The notes: a model not told the origin generated them from the sequence alone. Shown: positions 45,484-54,578, numbered from the stretch's first letter. The stretch is DNA of 64,000 nucleotides from an uncultured Prevotellaceae bacterium (GCA_902800585.1 CADCEW010000003.1:1-64000); one strand, 5' to 3'. Numbers and translations are program-made.

Positions 45484-46113
45484 TTAGAGGGATTCGACGA
45501 AGGTTTTGGTTGTTTGGAAAGATTTCTCGGCAACGGTGTCCCAAAAGTTGTGGTATTGTGAGGCATCGGTGTCACGGAGAGGGATGTCACTGATTAGACG
45601 GAACGAGATGAATGGTACCTTATAGATATAACATACCTGTGCGATGGCACACGATTCCATATCGACTGCTCTTGCTTCAGGGAAGATGTCGATGATGCTC
45701 TGCATCTTCTCCTTCGTGTCCACAAACCAGTCGCCAGTGACGACGAGTCCTGGTTTCGCACCTGTCAGCAGCGCCTTCTCCAATAAATAGGGGTCAGCCT
45801 GATAACGTACCGGCAACCCTTGCACCTGTCCATATACGGTAGTGTCGTCAATGGCCTTACCGCAATACACGTCGTGATAGGTCAGTTCTGAACTCACCAC
45901 CACATCCTGCAGGTTGATATCCTCGCCATTGCCACCTGCACATCCTGTGGAAATGATGCAGTCGGGTTTATATTGACGTATCATCTCTACCGTCTGGATG
46001 GCGGCATTCACGGTGGCAATGCCACTCTTCTGAAGGATTACTTTATCTTCAGGGAATAACGGACGGAGCTGCTTCAACTCCTTTTCCATTGCTACGATGA
46101 TTCCTATTTTCAT
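45484..46113 (-). CDS. mtnN: 5'-methylthioadenosine/S-adenosylhomocysteine nucleosidase
   Basis: Pfs/MtnN removes adenine from S-adenosylhomocysteine and methylthioadenosine; with SAH it yields S-ribosylhomocysteine for LuxS. The 209 residues begin MKIGIIVAMEKELKQL with the catalytic Glu12, contain STGCAGGNGEDINLQDVVVS, and the purine-binding ARAVDMESCAIAQV with the second Glu, and RLISDIPL with the catalytic Asp. It is slightly shorter than the E. coli enzyme (232). It is first in the operon, with promoter box at 46135-46142. Confidence 0.96.
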   Translation of the reverse strand: MKIGIIVAMEKELKQLRPLFPEDKVILQKSGIATVNAAIQTVEMIRQYKPDCIISTGCAGGNGEDINLQDVVVSSELTYHDVYCGKAIDDTTVYGQVQGLPVRYQADPYLLEKALLTGAKPGLVVTGDWFVDTKEKMQSIIDIFPEARAVDMESCAIAQVCYIYKVPFISFRLISDIPLRDTDASQYHNFWDTVAEKSFQTTKTFVESL

Positions 46114-46134
46114 ATAGTTTTACTGTTTATGGTG

Positions 46135-46142
46135 CAAAGATA
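46135..46142 (-). promoter_or_regulatory. promoter -7 box of the pfs-kinase-kinase-luxS operon
   Basis: The minus strand reads TATCTTTG 21 bases before the pfs ATG. It is the only box seen for the operon. Confidence 0.7.
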
Positions 46143-46148
46143 CGAATA

Positions 46149-46181
46149 AAATTGATAATTGAGAATTGAAAATTGAAAATT
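46149..46181. repeat. AATTGAA/AATTGAG tandem repeat between divergent promoters
   Basis: Units AATTGAT, AATTGAG, AATTGAA, AATTGAA, AATTA; the reverse complement of the TTCAATT repeats seen elsewhere. It covers the -33 regions of both flanking promoters. Confidence 0.8.
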
Positions 46182-46187
46182 ATTTGT

Positions 46188-46195
46188 TAACTTTG
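46188..46195 (+). promoter_or_regulatory. promoter -7 box for yfhO
   Basis: TAACTTTG, 24 bases before the ATG. A TTGA at 46166-46169 in the repeat could serve as the -33 element. Confidence 0.65.
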
Positions 46196-46219
46196 TGCGC
46201 AAAATAATAATAGACAAGT

Positions 46220-48724
46220 ATGAAAAGTTTGAAACAATGGCTGCCGGACATCTTGGCAGTAGTGTTATTTGCCGTGATATCTTTTGCCTATTTTTTCCCT
46301 GCTGACATTGAGGGACGCATCCTTTATCGTCATGACTCTTCTGCAGGACGTGGGGCAGGACAGGAGGCTTCAGAATATTATCAGCGGACAGGAGAGCGTA
46401 CCCGTTGGACCAATGCGGTATTTAGTGGTATGCCGACCTATCAGACGGCTCCGTCGTATAAGAGTACCGACACACTGGCTAAGGTGGAAAAGGTGTATCA
46501 TCTATGGCTGCCAGAGAATGTGTGGTATGTGTTTGCCTACCTGTTGGGTTTCTATATCTTGTTGCGTGCCTTCGACTTCCGCTGGTATCTCGCTACCTTG
46601 GGTGCGGTCGTATGGGCGTTCAGCAGTTATTTCTTCATCATCATTGCTGCAGGACATATCTGGAAGGTTATTGCTTTAGCCTATCTGCCACCGTTGATAG
46701 CAGGTATCGTACTTGCCTATCGAGGGAAATACGCATGTGGACTGATTGTCACCGCCCTGTTCTGTGCCTTGGAAATACTCGCCAACCATGTGCAGATGAC
46801 CTATTATTATCTGTTCATTGTGTTGGCTATGGTGATTGCCTTTATCATTGAAGGAGCTAGGAAAAAAGAATGGCAGCATCTGTTGAAGGCAACGGGTGTC
46901 TGTCTTGCCGGTGGTGCCATCGGTATCTGTATCAATTTGTCGAATCTCTATCATACGTGGGAATATAGTAAAGAGTCGATGCGTGGCAAGAGTGAACTGG
47001 TGAAGGCGAATGCCGCTAACCAGACTTCCAGTGGATTGGACCGTGACTATATCACCCAATGGAGTTATGGACTGGATGAGACATGGACATTATTAGTACC
47101 GAACACGAAGGGTGGTGCTTCTGTGCCGATGGTTCTTAACAAGACTGCCATGGCACATGCGGACAATAACTATATAGGTATCTATGAGCAGATAGGACAG
47201 TACTGGGGAGAACAGCCCATGACAGCAGGTCCTGTTTATGTGGGAGCCTTTGTACTGATGCTCTTTGTGTTGGGACTGTTCATCGTCAAGGGACCATTGA
47301 AGTGGGCATTGTTAGTTGTTACAATCCTGTCGGTCCTGTTGTCGTGGGGACGTAATTTCATGCCGTTTACGAATCTCTTCCTTGACTATATCCCGATGTA
47401 TGCGAAGTTCCGTACCGTTGCCTCTATCCTCGTCATTGCAGAGTTTACCATCCCGTTGTTGGCGATGCTTGCTTTGAAGAAAATCGTGGATGAACCGGAG
47501 ATACTGACAAAGAAAATAAAGTATGTCTGTATCGCCTTCGGATTAACGGGTGGACTGGCATTACTCTTCGCCCTGATGCCGAAACTCTTCTTCCCTGACT
47601 ATATCAGTTCGAGTGAGATGCGGGCGATGAGTCAGATTCCTGCCGACCAACTTGCTCCGTTGGTGCAGAACCTTACCGAGATGCGTGTTGCCGTGTTTAC
47701 GGCAGACTGCTGGCGTTCGTTCTGGATTATCGTCATCGGTACGGCAGGTCTGTTATTGTATAAGTACAGGAAACTACGTGCTGAATGGCTCGTGGGCATC
47801 CTGACAGTACTCTGTCTCTTTGATATGTGGCAGGTCAACAAACGCTATCTAAATGATGAGATGTTTGTATCGAAGACTGTTCGTGAGGAACCCATTCAGA
47901 AGTCTGCTGCCATCGATCATATCCTGCAAGACAAGTCGCTGGACTACCGAGTACTGAATCTTGCTTCGAATACGTTCAATGAGAACGAGACGAGTTTCTA
48001 CGTGAAGAGCATCGGAGGCTATCATGCCGCCAAACTACGCCGCTATCAAGAACTGATTGATACCTATATCTCGAAGGAGATGGAGCAGACATTTAGTGCT
48101 ATTGCTGAGGCACAGGGTGATATGACACAGGTAAAGGGTGATTCTGTTTGTCCTGTGTTGAATATGCTCAATACAAAGTATTTTATTCTTCCCTTACAAG
48201 GCGGTCAAGCCGTTCCTGTAGAGAACCCCTATACCTATGGTAATGCCTGGCTGGTGGATAAAGTCACCTATGTGGATAACGCTAATCAGGAGTTGGATCG
48301 TATTGCAAAAATAAACTTACGTCATGAGGCTATTGCCGATAAGAAGTTTAAGGAACAGTTAGGCGAGAGTACCACACAGGATACTTTGAGCGTGGTACGT
48401 ATCAAGAGTTATGAGCCTAACCAATTATCCTATGAGGTAGAATCGAATAAAGGCGGTGTCATCGTTTTCTCTGAGATATATTATCCAGGATGGACAGCAA
48501 CGGTGGATGGCGTGGAACAGGAGTTGGGACGTGTCGACTATGTGTTGCGTGCCCTGCAGGTGAAGCCTGGTAAACATGAGATTGTACTCAGTTTCTTCCC
48601 GAAGAGTATCACCACTACGGAGACCATTGCCTATATGGCCTTAGGAATCTTGTTATTGTTGCTCATCATCTTGGCAGTACAAGCTTATCGTCGGCATAGA
48701 AAAGTATCGAAGCCTAAAGCATGA
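46220..48724 (+). CDS. YfhO-family membrane protein
   Basis: An 834-residue multi-pass inner-membrane protein. The first ~560 residues contain about twelve hydrophobic helices, with the family landmark RWTNAVFSGMPTYQ after TM1 (as in the GT-C-like YfhO proteins) and VVWAFSSYFFIIIAAGHIWK. A soluble region (~560-800, with VIVFSEIYYPGWTATVDGVE) and a last helix near 805-825 follow. YfhO proteins in other bacteria help glycosylate lipoteichoic acids or other polymers; the role in Bacteroidota is unknown. It is followed at four bases by fkp, which makes GDP-fucose. Confidence 0.9.
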   Translation: MKSLKQWLPDILAVVLFAVISFAYFFPADIEGRILYRHDSSAGRGAGQEASEYYQRTGERTRWTNAVFSGMPTYQTAPSYKSTDTLAKVEKVYHLWLPENVWYVFAYLLGFYILLRAFDFRWYLATLGAVVWAFSSYFFIIIAAGHIWKVIALAYLPPLIAGIVLAYRGKYACGLIVTALFCALEILANHVQMTYYYLFIVLAMVIAFIIEGARKKEWQHLLKATGVCLAGGAIGICINLSNLYHTWEYSKESMRGKSELVKANAANQTSSGLDRDYITQWSYGLDETWTLLVPNTKGGASVPMVLNKTAMAHADNNYIGIYEQIGQYWGEQPMTAGPVYVGAFVLMLFVLGLFIVKGPLKWALLVVTILSVLLSWGRNFMPFTNLFLDYIPMYAKFRTVASILVIAEFTIPLLAMLALKKIVDEPEILTKKIKYVCIAFGLTGGLALLFALMPKLFFPDYISSSEMRAMSQIPADQLAPLVQNLTEMRVAVFTADCWRSFWIIVIGTAGLLLYKYRKLRAEWLVGILTVLCLFDMWQVNKRYLNDEMFVSKTVREEPIQKSAAIDHILQDKSLDYRVLNLASNTFNENETSFYVKSIGGYHAAKLRRYQELIDTYISKEMEQTFSAIAEAQGDMTQVKGDSVCPVLNMLNTKYFILPLQGGQAVPVENPYTYGNAWLVDKVTYVDNANQELDRIAKINLRHEAIADKKFKEQLGESTTQDTLSVVRIKSYEPNQLSYEVESNKGGVIVFSEIYYPGWTATVDGVEQELGRVDYVLRALQVKPGKHEIVLSFFPKSITTTETIAYMALGILLLLLIILAVQAYRRHRKVSKPKA

Positions 48725-48728
48725 CACT

Positions 48729-51278
48729 ATGAAAAAACTACTCTCCGTGCCACCCAATCTGGTGGGATGCTTTCATGAACTCACAGGACTGAGCAAGAAT
48801 GAGTATTTCTGTGATTGTGATCCGATAGGTCATCGCTTAGGGTCTGGAGGAGGTACAACATGGTTACTCCAACAGGCTGCCGATTGGTTGGGAGAAGAGC
48901 GAAGCATTATTCTGCATGCTGGTGGACAGAGCCGTCGGTTGCCATCCTATGCTGTTAGTGGTAAGATACTTGCTCCTATTCCTGTTTTTCGTTGGGAACG
49001 GGGACAACGCCTTTCACAAACCCTGTTAGACTTACAACTACCGCTCTATGAGCGGATGATGGAGGCGTCTCCCAAACGGTTACGAACCATGGTAGTAAGC
49101 GGTGATGTATATATCCGTGCTGCAGAACGTATCGGTCAGATTCCTGATGTAGATGTGGTATGCTACGGTTCCTGGCTCGATGCCTCTATTGCTAAAGAAC
49201 ATGGTGTGTTCGTCTGTGACCGTCGTACACCGAATGTCTTGAAAATGATGCTGCAAAAGCCCAGTACTGAACGACTGTCGGAATTATCGAAAGATCACTT
49301 TTATCTCACGGATATCGGTATATGGCTGTTAAGCGATAAGGCGTTGGAGTTGCTGAAGAAGAGATCGGAGAACTCAGAGAACTCCGAATTTCCTCTCAAG
49401 CCTTACGACCTTTATGGCGAGTTCGGATGCACGTTAGGCACACATCCCTCTATTGATGACCCTGAATTGCATGAACTCTCTGTCGCTATCGTACCGTTGC
49501 CTGGTGGCGAGTTCTTTCATTTCGGTACATCGAGGGAGATGATTTCCTCTACTGTGGCGATACAGAATATCATCAATGACCAACGGGAGATCATGCATCA
49601 TGACCGTAAGCCGCATCCCTCCATCTTTATCCAAAATACCATTACGCATTATCAGTTTACTTCCGAGAATCGCAATATCTGGATAGAAAATAGTTTTATA
49701 GGACCTCGTTGGCAGTTGACTTATGACAACATTGTGACGGGAGTACCTGAGAACGACTGGGATATTCGTCTGGAACCAGGTGAATGTATCGATGTTGTGC
49801 CAGTGGGAGATAATGATTACGAGATTCGTCGTTATCATATTGATGATGCCGTCAACAGCAACGAATTGGCAGAACGTGCCAATCTGCGTCGTTTGTTTGC
49901 ACAACGGAAGGCTTTCCGCAAGGAGAATTGGAGTATGATAGCCCGCAATTGGCAACACAGTGTATTCTACCAGTTAGACTTGGATGATGCTGCTCGTGAG
50001 TTCAAGGAAATGGAGATTACAATGCCTCCCGTACTGCCAGAGACGGCTCCTTTAATCTCTCGGATTCATGATGCGATGTTCCGTGATGATAAGGAGAAGG
50101 CGTTCTCTTTATTGAGAGATGGTTTGATGGAAGAGGTACTTGCATCGAAACAGTTGCCCCGCCTTTCCGTCTATCCAGATCAGATTGTATGGGGACGTTC
50201 TCCTGTACGCATCGACCTTGCTGGTGGTTGGACCGATACGCCACCGTTCTGTCTGATGGAAGGCGGACGAGTGGTGAATATCGCTATCGAACTTAATGGA
50301 CAGCCGCCCTTGCAGGCTTATGTCAAGCCCAGTAAGGAGTATCGTATAGTCTTACGTAGTATTGACTTAGGAGCCTCGGAGATAATAGAGACCTATGAAC
50401 AGTTGGGCGATTTCATGCATGTAGGTTCTCCGTTTAGTATTCCGAAGGCCGCACTTGCTCTTGCAGGTTTTTTACCGCTGTTCTCTGCTGAGACTTATCC
50501 GTCGTTGAAGGCACAGTTGGAGGCTTTTGGTGGTGGCATTGAACTGACACTATTGTCGGCAGTACCTGCTGGTAGTGGACTGGGAACGAGTAGTATCCTG
50601 GCTGCTACTGTACTGGGCGTCATCAGTGATTTCTGCTCTCTTGCCTGGGATAAGAATGAGATAGGTCGTCGTGCGTTGGTTTTAGAACAGTTGTTGACGA
50701 CAGGTGGCGGTTGGCAGGATCAGTTTGGTGGTATACTGGGTGGTGTAAAACTTTTGGAGACCACTCGTGGCTTTGAACAAAATCCAGTGGTGAGATGGTT
50801 GCCTGATTATGTGTTCACACAATATCAGTCATGCCATTTATTATATTATACGGGAGTCACTCGTACCGCGAAAAAGATACTGTCAGAAATCGTTCGTCGG
50901 ATGTTCCTCAACCAGCATGAGCAATTGTTGCTTTTGAGGTCTATGAAAGCCCATTCTTTAGATTTATATGAAGCTATCCAGAGAAATGACTTCATGGAAA
51001 TGGGAAAGTTGGTACGCAAGACATGGCAGCAGAATCAGTTGTTGGATAGTGGTACAAATCCCGATACCGTGCGTCGTATTACTGATTTGATAGACGATTT
51101 ATGTTTAGGTTACAAATTACCAGGAGCGGGTGGCGGAGGTTTTCTTTATATGGTGGCTAAAGACTCAGAAGCGGCTACCCGTATCAAACAAGTCATCCAA
51201 CAGAGTGAGCAGAATCCCAATGCCCGTTTCGTGGATATGACTTTAAGTAAGAAAGGACTGCAGATCAGCAGAAGTTGA
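48729..51278 (+). CDS. fkp: bifunctional fucokinase/fucose-1-phosphate guanylyltransferase
   Basis: Fkp phosphorylates free L-fucose and transfers GMP to give GDP-fucose, used to decorate capsules and glycoproteins in Bacteroidales. The N-terminal half shows LGSGGGTTWLL and HAGGQSRRLPSYAVSGKILA (guanylyltransferase), the middle a beta-helix-like region (IWIENSFIGPRWQLT, VTGVPENDWDI) and the C-terminal half a GHMP kinase (WGRSPVRIDLAGGWTDTPPF; PAGSGLGTSSILAATVLG; YKLPGAGGGGFLYMVAKD). At 849 residues it is ~100 shorter than the B. fragilis type; a segment of the central linker is absent. A repeat-encoded SENSENSEF lies near 215. Confidence 0.96.
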   Translation: MKKLLSVPPNLVGCFHELTGLSKNEYFCDCDPIGHRLGSGGGTTWLLQQAADWLGEERSIILHAGGQSRRLPSYAVSGKILAPIPVFRWERGQRLSQTLLDLQLPLYERMMEASPKRLRTMVVSGDVYIRAAERIGQIPDVDVVCYGSWLDASIAKEHGVFVCDRRTPNVLKMMLQKPSTERLSELSKDHFYLTDIGIWLLSDKALELLKKRSENSENSEFPLKPYDLYGEFGCTLGTHPSIDDPELHELSVAIVPLPGGEFFHFGTSREMISSTVAIQNIINDQREIMHHDRKPHPSIFIQNTITHYQFTSENRNIWIENSFIGPRWQLTYDNIVTGVPENDWDIRLEPGECIDVVPVGDNDYEIRRYHIDDAVNSNELAERANLRRLFAQRKAFRKENWSMIARNWQHSVFYQLDLDDAAREFKEMEITMPPVLPETAPLISRIHDAMFRDDKEKAFSLLRDGLMEEVLASKQLPRLSVYPDQIVWGRSPVRIDLAGGWTDTPPFCLMEGGRVVNIAIELNGQPPLQAYVKPSKEYRIVLRSIDLGASEIIETYEQLGDFMHVGSPFSIPKAALALAGFLPLFSAETYPSLKAQLEAFGGGIELTLLSAVPAGSGLGTSSILAATVLGVISDFCSLAWDKNEIGRRALVLEQLLTTGGGWQDQFGGILGGVKLLETTRGFEQNPVVRWLPDYVFTQYQSCHLLYYTGVTRTAKKILSEIVRRMFLNQHEQLLLLRSMKAHSLDLYEAIQRNDFMEMGKLVRKTWQQNQLLDSGTNPDTVRRITDLIDDLCLGYKLPGAGGGGFLYMVAKDSEAATRIKQVIQQSEQNPNARFVDMTLSKKGLQISRS
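49367..49388 (+). repeat. in-frame GAGAACTC repeat inside fkp
   Basis: GGAGAACTCAGAGAACTCC is a nine-base unit repeated about twice, encoding SENSENSE in a surface loop. Confidence 0.6.
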
Positions 51279-51282
51279 GAAT

Positions 51283-52101
51283 ATGGAGTTTAGGACAGTT
51301 GTTGATATCCCCAAGCCGAGTTTTCAGATAGAACCTTGCGAGGAAGTTCTCTTCGTGGGGTCTTGTTTTGCCGATAATATCGGACAGCGTTTCAAGGACG
51401 ATAAGTTTCGGGCAACAGTCAATCCCTTTGGGGTGATGTACAATCCTGCCTCTGTTTTCCATACTATCCAACGGATAACAGATGTTCCACGAGTGGTGTT
51501 CCTGACATTAGGTACCAATCATATCTATCGTTTGAAAGAGACGGGAGAGATTGTGGATAATTGTGAGAAGCGACCTCAACGACTTTTTCAGGAAGAGGAA
51601 CTGACGGTGGAAGAGTGTGTAGACTATCTACGGCAAGTTGTGGAACTTTTGAAGGAACGTAATTCTGACGTACAAGTAGTGCTGACAGTGAGCCCTATCC
51701 GTTATCAGAAATACGGTTTCCATGGAAGTCAGTTGTCGAAAGCGACCTTGTTGCTTGCCATCAAGGAATTACAAAGGCAATTATCACTTTTCAATTCTCA
51801 ATTCTCAATTTCTTACTTCCCTGCCTACGAGATTATCAATGATGAACTACGTGACTATCGTTTCTATGCTGCTGACATGCTGCATCCATCACAACAGGCA
51901 GTGGATTATATCTGGGAGCGTCTTTCCGAAACCTATTTCAGTGATGCAACAAAGCAATTCCTTGCCGAATGGCATCCCCTCAAACAGGCTCTTAATCATC
52001 AACCTTTTCATCCCGATTCGGAAGAATACAAGGCATTTATGGATAAAACTATGTTAAAAGTAGAGGAGATTAAGAAGAAATATCGTAACTTTGTCCTATG
52101 A
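51283..52101 (+). CDS. GSCFA-domain protein (SGNH-like hydrolase)
   Basis: The 272 residues contain the family's name-giving motif as VLFVGSCFADNIGQRF near 23-38, FGVMYNPASVFHTIQR, VVLTVSPIRYQ and the C-terminal DMLHPSQQAVDYIWERL with the Asp-x-x-His of SGNH-type esterases. A substrate is not known. An in-frame repeat (LFNSQFSISYF) is encoded by CAATTCTCAATTCTCAATTT at about residue 170. It is four bases after fkp and overlaps murF by four (ATGA), an arrangement common in Bacteroidales. Confidence 0.9.
   Translation: MEFRTVVDIPKPSFQIEPCEEVLFVGSCFADNIGQRFKDDKFRATVNPFGVMYNPASVFHTIQRITDVPRVVFLTLGTNHIYRLKETGEIVDNCEKRPQRLFQEEELTVEECVDYLRQVVELLKERNSDVQVVLTVSPIRYQKYGFHGSQLSKATLLLAIKELQRQLSLFNSQFSISYFPAYEIINDELRDYRFYAADMLHPSQQAVDYIWERLSETYFSDATKQFLAEWHPLKQALNHQPFHPDSEEYKAFMDKTMLKVEEIKKKYRNFVL
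51785..51813 (+). repeat. in-frame TCAATTC tandem repeat inside the GSCFA gene
   Basis: Units TTTTCAA, TTCTCAA, TTCTCAA, TTTC; encode NSQFSIS. Same unit as the spacer arrays before ftsX and yfhO. Confidence 0.75.
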
Positions 52102-54578
52102 TTTATACCATTGAGAAAATTACAACACTTATTGGAGCACGTCGTATTGGACATGCTGAAGCAAGGATAGGGTGGCTGTTGACAGATAGTCGCTCCTTGT
52201 GTTTTCCTGAAGAAACCCTGTTTTTCGCCCTTCGTTCACAGCGCAACGATGGACATCGTTATATTGATGACCTCTATCGCCGAGGCGTTCGTAACTTTGT
52301 GGTGGAGAACAATTCTCAATTTTCAGTTTTCAATGCTCAATTCTCTGATGCCAATTTCTTGATAGTACCCTCTCCATTGGAAGCCCTCCAACGATTAGCT
52401 GAGCGGCATCGTGATGAGTTTGATATTCCCGTAGTGGGTATCACAGGCTCTAATGGTAAGACGATGGTGAAGGAATGGCTCTGTCAGATTCTGTCACCGC
52501 ATATGACAGTGACTCGTTCTCCCCGCAGTTATAACTCCCAAATAGGTGTACCGCTGTCGGTATGGCTATTAAACGAGCAGACGGAGATTGGTGTCTTCGA
52601 AGCAGGCATCAGTGAACCTGGTGAGATGCAGTCGTTACATGATATCATCCAACCTACCATTGGCGTACTGACTTCCTTAGGCGCAGCCCATCAGAAGAAT
52701 TTCCGTTCAATGGATGAGAAGTGTATGGAGAAACTGCAACTCTTCCATGGAGCAAAAGTCATTGCCTACGACAGCGATAACGATACCATCAGTCGGTGCA
52801 TTCGCAAGTCAGGCTATAAGGGTGAGAAGATAGGATGGAGCAGGGAAAATCAGTCGGCGCCCCTATTTATTACTAGTTTAACTAGTGATACTAGTACAAC
52901 TAGTATCTCCTATGAATATAGGGGGAAGCAAGGGGAATACCATCTTCCATTTATCGATGAGGCTTCTATCGAATGTTCCTTTGCTTGTGCCGCCATTGCC
53001 CTTTATCTTGGTGTGACACTCAAGGATTTGGATACACGGATGTCACAGTTGGAGCCTGTTGCCATGCGTCTGGAAGTGAAGGAGGGGCAACATGGCTGTA
53101 CGTTAATCAATGACTCTTATAACTCTGATATCAACTCGTTGGATATCGCCCTTGATTTCATGAACCGTCGTCCTGACGAGCAAGGGCGTCGACATACGTT
53201 GATACTTAGTGATATCCAACAGACAGGAATGGATAAGTCTGCACTCTATCGGGAGGTTAGTGACCTGTGCGTCAAACGTGGTATTGACCGCCTGATAGGT
53301 ATTGGTACATCCATACGTTCACATGCTGATGATATTGCCATTGCCGATAAGTCGTTCTTTACGAGTGTCGAGCAGTTCGTGGAGAGTGATGCTTTCCGTA
53401 ATCTGCATGATGAGGTGATTCTGTTAAAAGGTGCCCGTGCTTTCGGTTTCGACCATCTGACAGAGTTGTTGGAGCAGAAGGTGCATGAAACTATTTTAGA
53501 GGTCAATCTTAATGCGGTGGTAGACAACTTAAATTACTATCGCTCATTTCTCAAGCCGGAAACCAAACTTGTCTGTATGGTAAAGGCAGATGCCTATGGC
53601 GCTGGTGCTGTAGAAGTGGCAAAGACCTTACAGGATCATCGTGTCGACTATCTTGCTGTGGCTGTGGCTGACGAGGGTGTCACGCTTCGTCGTAATGGTA
53701 TCACACAGAACATCATGATCATGAATCCGGAAATGACGGCTTTCAAGACAATGTTCGACTATGACTTGGAACCAGAGGTATATTCCTTCCGTTTGATGGA
53801 TGCATTGATAAATGCAGCGGAGAAGGAAGGTATCACTGGATGGCCTGTGCATATCAAACTGGATACGGGCATGCACCGTTTAGGTTTCGACCCTGAGAAG
53901 GATATGGATGAGGTGATTGCCCGTCTGAAACGTCAGAACGCCATCATTCCTCGTTCTGTCTTCTCCCATTTTGTAGGTTCCGATAGTGATGACTTCGACC
54001 GTTTCTCTGCTATGCAGTTTGAGAAGTTCGATGTAGCCAGCAAGAAGTTACAGGCAGCATTCTCCCATAAGATTCTCCGTCACATGGATAATTCTGCTGC
54101 CATTGAGCATTTCCCAGAGCGCCAGTTGGATATGTGTCGCTTAGGCTTGGGACTCTATGGCGTGGATCCTCGTGACAACCGCATGCTACATACCGTCTCT
54201 ACGCTCAAGACCACGATTCTTCAGTTGCGTCATGTACCAAAAGAGGAAACTGTAGGTTATAGTCGGAAGGGTGTGCTGACGCGTGACAGTGTTATTGCAG
54301 CCATTCCTATCGGTTATGCCGATGGACTCAATCGCCACCTGGGACGTGGTGCCTGCTATTGCTTAGTCAATGGCCAGAAAGCACCTTATGTCGGTAATAT
54401 CTGTATGGATGTGGCAATGATTGACGTGACGGACATCGACTGCCATGAAGGTGATATGGTGGAGATCTTCGGTGAACATCTCCCAGTGACAGTACTGTCC
54501 GACGTGCTGGACTCTATTCCCTATGAAGTGTTGACAGGTGTCAGCAACCGTGTGAAGAAAGTATATTATCAAGATTAA
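52098..54578 (+). CDS. bifunctional UDP-MurNAc-tripeptide:D-Ala-D-Ala ligase / alanine racemase
   Basis: Fused MurF-Alr, typical of Bacteroidota. Residues 1-~455 are MurF: LTDSRSLCFPEETLFFALR, the ATP loop GITGSNGKTMVKEWL near 114-128, EAGISEPGEMQSL and LINDSYNSDINSL. Residues ~460-826 are Alr: CMVKADAYGAGAVEVAK with the PLP Lys, HIKLDTGMHRLGFD, the C-terminal catalytic Tyr in VGYSRKGVLTRDS and YVGNICMDVAMIDVTD. Thus one protein makes D-Ala and attaches D-Ala-D-Ala. MurF holds two in-frame repeat arrays, NNSQFSVFNAQFS near 73 and TSLTSDTSTTSIS near 259. Confidence 0.97.
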   Translation: MIYTIEKITTLIGARRIGHAEARIGWLLTDSRSLCFPEETLFFALRSQRNDGHRYIDDLYRRGVRNFVVENNSQFSVFNAQFSDANFLIVPSPLEALQRLAERHRDEFDIPVVGITGSNGKTMVKEWLCQILSPHMTVTRSPRSYNSQIGVPLSVWLLNEQTEIGVFEAGISEPGEMQSLHDIIQPTIGVLTSLGAAHQKNFRSMDEKCMEKLQLFHGAKVIAYDSDNDTISRCIRKSGYKGEKIGWSRENQSAPLFITSLTSDTSTTSISYEYRGKQGEYHLPFIDEASIECSFACAAIALYLGVTLKDLDTRMSQLEPVAMRLEVKEGQHGCTLINDSYNSDINSLDIALDFMNRRPDEQGRRHTLILSDIQQTGMDKSALYREVSDLCVKRGIDRLIGIGTSIRSHADDIAIADKSFFTSVEQFVESDAFRNLHDEVILLKGARAFGFDHLTELLEQKVHETILEVNLNAVVDNLNYYRSFLKPETKLVCMVKADAYGAGAVEVAKTLQDHRVDYLAVAVADEGVTLRRNGITQNIMIMNPEMTAFKTMFDYDLEPEVYSFRLMDALINAAEKEGITGWPVHIKLDTGMHRLGFDPEKDMDEVIARLKRQNAIIPRSVFSHFVGSDSDDFDRFSAMQFEKFDVASKKLQAAFSHKILRHMDNSAAIEHFPERQLDMCRLGLGLYGVDPRDNRMLHTVSTLKTTILQLRHVPKEETVGYSRKGVLTRDSVIAAIPIGYADGLNRHLGRGACYCLVNGQKAPYVGNICMDVAMIDVTDIDCHEGDMVEIFGEHLPVTVLSDVLDSIPYEVLTGVSNRVKKVYYQD
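52311..52345 (+). repeat. in-frame TTCTCAA/TTTTCAG tandem repeat inside murF
   Basis: Degenerate units TTCTCAA, TTTTCAG, TTTTCAA, TGCTCAA, TTCTC; encode NSQFSVFNAQFS in the N-terminal domain. Confidence 0.75.
52872..52904 (+). repeat. four ACTAGT palindromes with a nine-base period, in frame in murF
   Basis: ACTAGT occurs at 52872, 52881, 52890 and 52899, each separated by three variable bases. The unit is ACTAGTNNN and encodes Thr-Ser-x four times (TSLTSDTSTTSI). Confidence 0.9.
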
